From JAXGPX01 sp040766745 (GTDB lineage: Bacteria; Bacillota; Sulfobacillia; Fermentithermobacillales; Fermentithermobacillaceae): a DNA stretch of 64,000 nt. Both the position numbers and the translations under genes were made by a program. The notes under the pieces were generated by a model. The model did not search any database. It was not told the origin of the DNA and saw only the letters and a list, made by a program, of their open reading frames with translations. Positions 60,594 to 64,000 of this stretch are shown here, piece after piece. Every line of letters begins with the position of its first letter. Within the stretch, counting starts at the first letter, position 1. Location: NCBI GenBank assembly GCA_040766745.1, contig JAXGPX010000001.1, positions 372,001 through 436,000 of the forward strand. Reading direction: 5' to 3'.

Positions 60594-60665
60594 GGAGTTT
60601 TTGCGGTATTTGGAAGGAAGTAATGGCTAAGTCAAAACAAGTTCAGAGAAGCATTGCAGATTTCC

Positions 60666-61445
60666 CTACTCCCTAATCAGGAGACGCTGGATCTTTTCTG
60701 CTTTTCCAGATGGGTTAATCACACAGAAAACTGCGGATAACTGCCTCTTGCCTTTGGCAGGCTCGTGCCTTACAGGCAATTGGGTTAGGAAATGTTTTAA
60801 GATAATCTCTCGCTTTACTCCAATGACCCCTTCGTAGCTTCCTGTCATTCCTGCATCAGTAATATAGGCAGTCCCGTTAGGCAGTATTATATCGTCAGCT
60901 GTTTGGACATGGGTGTGAGTACCGAAAAATGAACTCACTCTTCCATCAACGTACCAGCCTGCTGCCACCTTTTCAGATGACGCTTCACCGTGGAAATCTA
61001 TGACTATGACAGGAGTGATTGTTCGTAATCTGCAAATCTCACTGTCCAGGATTCGAAACGGGCAATCGAAATTTTGAGGGGAAAACACCCTTCCGCAGAC
61101 GTTTATAACTCCTACTGAGGTGCTGTTTCGAGCCACATAAATCCCTGAACCTTTTCCGGGAATTCCAGGCGGGTAGTTCGCAGGCCTCAGAATTCTCTTG
61201 TCCGCATCTATCACCGGATAAATCTCTTTCTTGTCCCATATATGATTACCTGAAGTTATCACATCTACGCCTGCAGAAAACATCTCATCGGCCGTCTCTC
61301 TTGTTAGGCCCGTCCCTCCGGCTGCATTCTCTCCGTTGGCTATTGTAAAGTCCACCTGGTATTCATCGATGAGCTCAGGGAGTACAGTTTTTAAGTATGA
61401 TCTGCCCGGCGAGCCGAATACATCTCCAACAAACAGTAAATTCAT
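60666..61445 (-). CDS. ymdB: YmdB-family metallophosphoesterase
   Basis: Cyclic-nucleotide phosphodiesterase family that affects biofilm and motility choice in Bacillus. Metal motifs are GDVFGSPGR, NGENAAGG, SGNHIWD, DFHGEASSEK and GTHTHVQT. 259 residues from ATG 61445, which follows GTGAGGT; a start at 61457 would overlap the preceding gene. Family and neighbourhood (rny upstream, spoVS downstream) agree. Confidence 0.93.
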   Translation of the reverse strand: MNLLFVGDVFGSPGRSYLKTVLPELIDEYQVDFTIANGENAAGGTGLTRETADEMFSAGVDVITSGNHIWDKKEIYPVIDADKRILRPANYPPGIPGKGSGIYVARNSTSVGVINVCGRVFSPQNFDCPFRILDSEICRLRTITPVIVIDFHGEASSEKVAAGWYVDGRVSSFFGTHTHVQTADDIILPNGTAYITDAGMTGSYEGVIGVKREIILKHFLTQLPVRHEPAKGKRQLSAVFCVINPSGKAEKIQRLLIRE

Positions 61446-61453
61446 GGTATACC

Positions 61454-62002
61454 TCACTTATCGAAGACGAGTACTTTCTCTCCTTCGCGTAATGCAACAA
61501 GTTTTCTTGGGCACTGAATCTCCCTTACTTGATCCAGCATCTCTTGTAAGAAAAATCTGGCTGACCATGAGAAATCGGTATCGTCGGTAATAGTTGAATC
61601 GTCAAGGGCTGACAAAACAGGAACATTTTCTGAAACCAGTGCTGCAGTAAGGCTTAGTTCCCCAGTAGATAATGAGGCTACGTCTCTCTCTACTTGGAAT
61701 GAGCAAAACTCGTCCATGCCCTCCCAAGAGCAATTCACAAAGCCCTTTTTCAAGCCTTCCAGTCCAAGATATACGTCTATTGACTGGCGGTAAAGTCTCT
61801 CCAACCTAGCCTGCCGTGATTTGCTGATAGGACCTTGACACAGGAATACCAGACTCAACCCGCGTTTTTCCGGATCGAAAACAGCCCTCGATACCTGAGG
61901 AAAAGCCACCAGCAAGGTGGCAAGCACTTCAATATCCTTTTGGGAGACCCGATTGCGCTTGTTTCGGCGCTTCACTTTGTCAACGCCAATGTTATCACTC
62001 AT
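61454..62002 (-). CDS. Unknown protein between rny and ymdB
   Basis: 182 residues not assigned to a family. The first about 22 are very basic (KVKRRNKRNR). The rest looks alpha/beta with several Cys (GFVNCSWEGMDEFCSF, EIQCPRKL). No signal peptide or membrane helix. ymdB starts 8 bases after its stop, suggesting co-translation. In Bacillus rny and ymdB are adjacent without it. An RNA-related role is a guess from position and charge. Confidence 0.55.
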   Translation of the reverse strand: MSDNIGVDKVKRRNKRNRVSQKDIEVLATLLVAFPQVSRAVFDPEKRGLSLVFLCQGPISKSRQARLERLYRQSIDVYLGLEGLKKGFVNCSWEGMDEFCSFQVERDVASLSTGELSLTAALVSENVPVLSALDDSTITDDTDFSWSARFFLQEMLDQVREIQCPRKLVALREGEKVLVFDK

Positions 62003-62048
62003 GTCATCTACCTACTTCTAGGGCCCGGTTCGCCGAAACGCCCTTAAT

Positions 62049-62097
62049 GCCCGGTTGTGTATTCCGAGCACCGGGCTTGCATGTAGCCGGGCCCGGC
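62049..62097. repeat. CCGGGC-rich palindromic block between rny and the next gene
   Basis: GCCCGGT (62049-62055) and ACCGGGC (62070-62076) form a stem; GCCGGGCCCGGC at 62086-62097 is a perfect 12-bp palindrome. The spacer 62003-62115 also has GGGCCCGG at 62021. On the minus strand it can form strong alternative hairpins just after rny. Confidence 0.55.
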
Positions 62098-62115
62098 GCC
62101 CGGATTTTGCGGAAT

Positions 62116-63654
62116 TTACTTAGCGTAACCAACCGCCCTTGTTTCTCTGATAACAGTCACCTTAATTTGCCCGGGATACTCAAGCTCTTTTTCAATTCTC
62201 TTAACAATATCCCGTGCCAGAGTAACTGAACCAAGGTCATCGATTCGTTCAGGCTTGACCATTATTCTGATTTCGCGGCCTGCTTGTATGGCATACGATT
62301 TTTCTACACCGTCAAATGAATTGGCAATGTCTTCTAGTTTCTCCAACCGCTTAAGATACATCTCGAGGGTTTCTCTTCGAGCTCCTGGGCGCGCCGCCGA
62401 TATGGCATCTGCTGCGGCCACCAAAAACGCCTCAACAGATTGGGGCTCTACATCGCCATGGTGAGCCTCAATGGCGCGTATTACATCATGGGATTCCCTG
62501 TACCTTCTGAGAAGGTTAACTCCTATGGCTACGTGGGAACCCTCAACCTCGTGATCAACGGCTTTTCCAATATCGTGCAGAAGCCCGGCACGCTTGGCCA
62601 TTGTAACTTCAGCTCCGATTTCGGCAGCCATATTTGCAGCAAGTTGCGCAACTTCGATTGAATGCTTTAGTACATTCTGGCCGTAACTGGTCCTGAACCT
62701 CAATCTACCAAGCAGTTTGATAAGTTCAGGATGAAGTCCGTGGACACTAAGCTGAAGGGCTGCCTGTTCACCTTCTTGCTTAATGATAGTCTCTACGTCT
62801 TTTTGCGCCTTTTCTACCATTTCTTCTATACGTGCAGGGTGGATACGGCCGTCAGCCACGAGCCTTTCCAGGGCAAGACGGGCAACCTCTCTCCTTATCG
62901 GATCGAAACCTGACAGGATGACAGCTTCGGGGGTATCATCGATGATGAGTTCAATCCCTGTAAGAGTCTCAAGTGTCCTAATATTTCTACCCTCTCTACC
63001 TATTATCCTGCCTTTCATCTCATCGCTTGGCAGCTCAACTACTGACACGGTGTTCTCTGCAACGTGATCCGCAGCACACCTTTGGATGGCCAGGGCTACT
63101 ATTGACCGGGACTTTTGCTCAGCCTCTTCCCTGGCCTGTGCTTCAGTGTCCCTGATTAGCCTGGCGCTTTCCTCTTTGAGAGTCTCCCTGACTTCTTGAA
63201 GAATCTTATCGCGGGCACTGTCTCTGGAAAGTCCGGAGATCCGTTCCAGTTCCTTCATGGATTCTTCCTGCAATCCTTCAAGAATCCGTTCCTTTTCGGC
63301 GAAGGCCTTCTCTTGCTTTGACAGGTTCTCTTCTCTTTGAATCATAGTTTCCTGCCTTCGTTCAAGAGATTCTTCTTTGTTTATCAGCCTGCGCTCAAGG
63401 CGTTGTATTTCCTGGCGCCTTTCGCGTACATCTTTGTCAACTTCATCCCTGATCTTTTGGGCGCTGTCCCTGGCCTCCAGAAGAATCTCTCTTTGCTTGG
63501 TTTCAGCGGCCTTGGTGGCCTGTTCCAATACTCTCTTAGCTTCAGCCTCGGCAGATTTGATCTTGGCCTCGCCGATCATGCGGCGAAGAAAGTATCCAAC
63601 TACAGCCCCTGAAACGATAACTAATACATATACGATATACTGCAAAAACTGCAA
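62116..63654 (-). CDS. rny: Ribonuclease Y
   Basis: Membrane-bound endoribonuclease that starts mRNA decay. An N-terminal membrane helix (about residues 5-24), a long charged coiled coil (about 28-190), a KH domain (with GRIIGREGRNIRTLE), and an HD domain with HDIGKAVDHE follow. 512 residues. TTG start eight bases after GGAGGTGA. A terminator lies directly upstream, so rny probably has its own promoter in 63704-63908; no clear one was found. Confidence 0.96.
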   Translation of the reverse strand: MQFLQYIVYVLVIVSGAVVGYFLRRMIGEAKIKSAEAEAKRVLEQATKAAETKQREILLEARDSAQKIRDEVDKDVRERRQEIQRLERRLINKEESLERRQETMIQREENLSKQEKAFAEKERILEGLQEESMKELERISGLSRDSARDKILQEVRETLKEESARLIRDTEAQAREEAEQKSRSIVALAIQRCAADHVAENTVSVVELPSDEMKGRIIGREGRNIRTLETLTGIELIIDDTPEAVILSGFDPIRREVARLALERLVADGRIHPARIEEMVEKAQKDVETIIKQEGEQAALQLSVHGLHPELIKLLGRLRFRTSYGQNVLKHSIEVAQLAANMAAEIGAEVTMAKRAGLLHDIGKAVDHEVEGSHVAIGVNLLRRYRESHDVIRAIEAHHGDVEPQSVEAFLVAAADAISAARPGARRETLEMYLKRLEKLEDIANSFDGVEKSYAIQAGREIRIMVKPERIDDLGSVTLARDIVKRIEKELEYPGQIKVTVIRETRAVGYAK

Positions 63655-63673
63655 ATGCTGTCACCTCCTCCGC

Positions 63674-63703
63674 AAACAGAAAATGCCGAGCAGTGCCCGG
63701 CAT
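63674..63703 (-). terminator. Rho-independent terminator or attenuator upstream of rny
   Basis: On the minus strand ATGCCG and CGGCAT (complement of 63683-63703) form a stem with 9 bases between them, followed by TTTTCTGTTT. It ends 10 or fewer bases before the rny ribosome site, so it could end the recX transcript or attenuate rny. Confidence 0.65.
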
Positions 63704-63908
63704 ACTGGCTCAACTATACAAATACCTGGTTTTAGGGCCTATTCATACTGACTCGAAATAAGCCTCAAACTGAAATATGACTTTATATTCACAAGGCCAT
63801 ACATTCTAACGGCCCCTGAGTCTAGTCAAAATCATAGTTATTACTATCAGCTCGCAATGACACTGCCAATAAATAACCCAGGCATAAGATTAAACCAGTA
63901 TCACACGC
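63704..63908. other. recX-rny spacer
   Basis: About 205 bases without a gene. It is AT-richer than its surroundings. On the minus strand TTGACT is followed after 15 bases by TAGAAT, a weak promoter candidate with short spacing. Confidence 0.3.
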
Positions 63909-64000
63909 CTACTCTACGTCACCTGCCGGGCCAAATGTCCTGACTACCGAGAATATAGTTTCTCCGGTAAACCCCCGGCGTGAAAGCCACCTGGCCAGGC
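63909..64000 (-). CDS. recX: Regulatory protein RecX, C-terminal fragment
   Basis: The last 29 codons before a stop at 63909-63911, open to the window edge. The fragment contains LARWLSRRGFTGETIFSVV, which matches the RecX C-terminal repeat (a basic RRGF turn followed by a helix). RecX modulates RecA filaments. recA-recX-rny is a common order in Bacillota. Too short to be certain. Confidence 0.55.
   Translation of the reverse strand, partial: LARWLSRRGFTGETIFSVVRTFGPAGDVE

Noticed and set aside
60623..60676. 17-codon plus-strand mini frame with GGAAGGAAG before its ATG
   Set aside because: Overlaps the 3' end of ymdB on the other strand, lacks a good promoter, and is too short to support.
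1..64000. CRISPR arrays, rRNA, tRNA and insertion sequences
   Set aside because: No regularly spaced repeats, no transposase-like products and no cloverleaf-like or rRNA-like stretch was recognised when reading the gaps.

Overview
The window is from the chromosome of an endospore-forming Bacillota (Firmicutes), most likely a clostridial-type anaerobe. It carries spoVD/pbp, spoIIGA, sigE, sigG, spoIIR, spoVK, spoVS and ylmC-type genes. MurE has the DNPR signature of meso-diaminopimelate peptidoglycan. An ADP-forming acyl-CoA synthetase and a GlmL-type protein point to fermentative or amino-acid metabolism. TTG and GTG starts are common, and many starts were fixed here by the Shine-Dalgarno (SD) sequence. 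No rRNA, tRNA, insertion sequence, prophage or CRISPR array was seen.

Layout. 1-13711 (+): division and cell-wall (dcw) cluster, PBP with PASTA repeats (5' end outside the window), murE, murF, mraY, ftsW/spoVE, murG, murC, murA, ftsQ, DUF881, sbp, ftsZ. murD, murB and ftsA are not in their usual places. 13832-17122 (+): spoIIGA-sigE-sigG-spoIIR, with a good match to a sigma-F promoter before sigG. 17179-20080 (+): ylmC, an HlyD-like protein, ylmE and divIVA, without sepF, ylmG or ylmH. 20085-25046: racemase, amidohydrolase, DUF1461 membrane protein, a broken mazF toxin gene and a twin P-loop ATPase.

25150-26878 is the most unusual part. A terminator and two hairpins are followed by a 43-codon Cys-containing peptide gene with a strong SD, then a radical SAM/SPASM protein: a candidate two-gene RiPP (modified peptide) locus. 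26967-31142 is a glmL-like gene with two overlapping or abutting genes of unknown function and no aminomutase. 31146-38694 holds an MFS transporter, a DksA-like protein, lspA-rluD-pyrE, two lipoproteins (one an NlpC/P60 hydrolase) and a duplicated intergenic element. 38771-40791 has a LysM protein, a small acidic protein and lexA with a probable SOS box.

40763-55090 is mostly on the minus strand: spoVK-hflX-ynbB, a YHS protein, mutS-mutL-miaA-hfq, miaB and iscS-thiI. ttcA is divergent from iscS, so several tRNA-modification genes (miaA, miaB, thiI, ttcA) and their sulfur donor lie close together. 56012-64000 holds a MerR-like protein, the acyl-CoA synthetase, a small basic protein, and the minus-strand series recX (partial), rny, an unknown gene, ymdB, spoVS and a PHP phosphoesterase.

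Functionally, precursor synthesis (MurA, C, E, F), lipid steps (MraY, MurG), polymerisation (SEDS protein and PBP) and septation (FtsQ, FtsZ, DivIVA) run into the sporulation relay. In that relay sigma-F should drive sigG and spoIIR, SpoIIR activates SpoIIGA, and SpoIIGA matures sigma-E.
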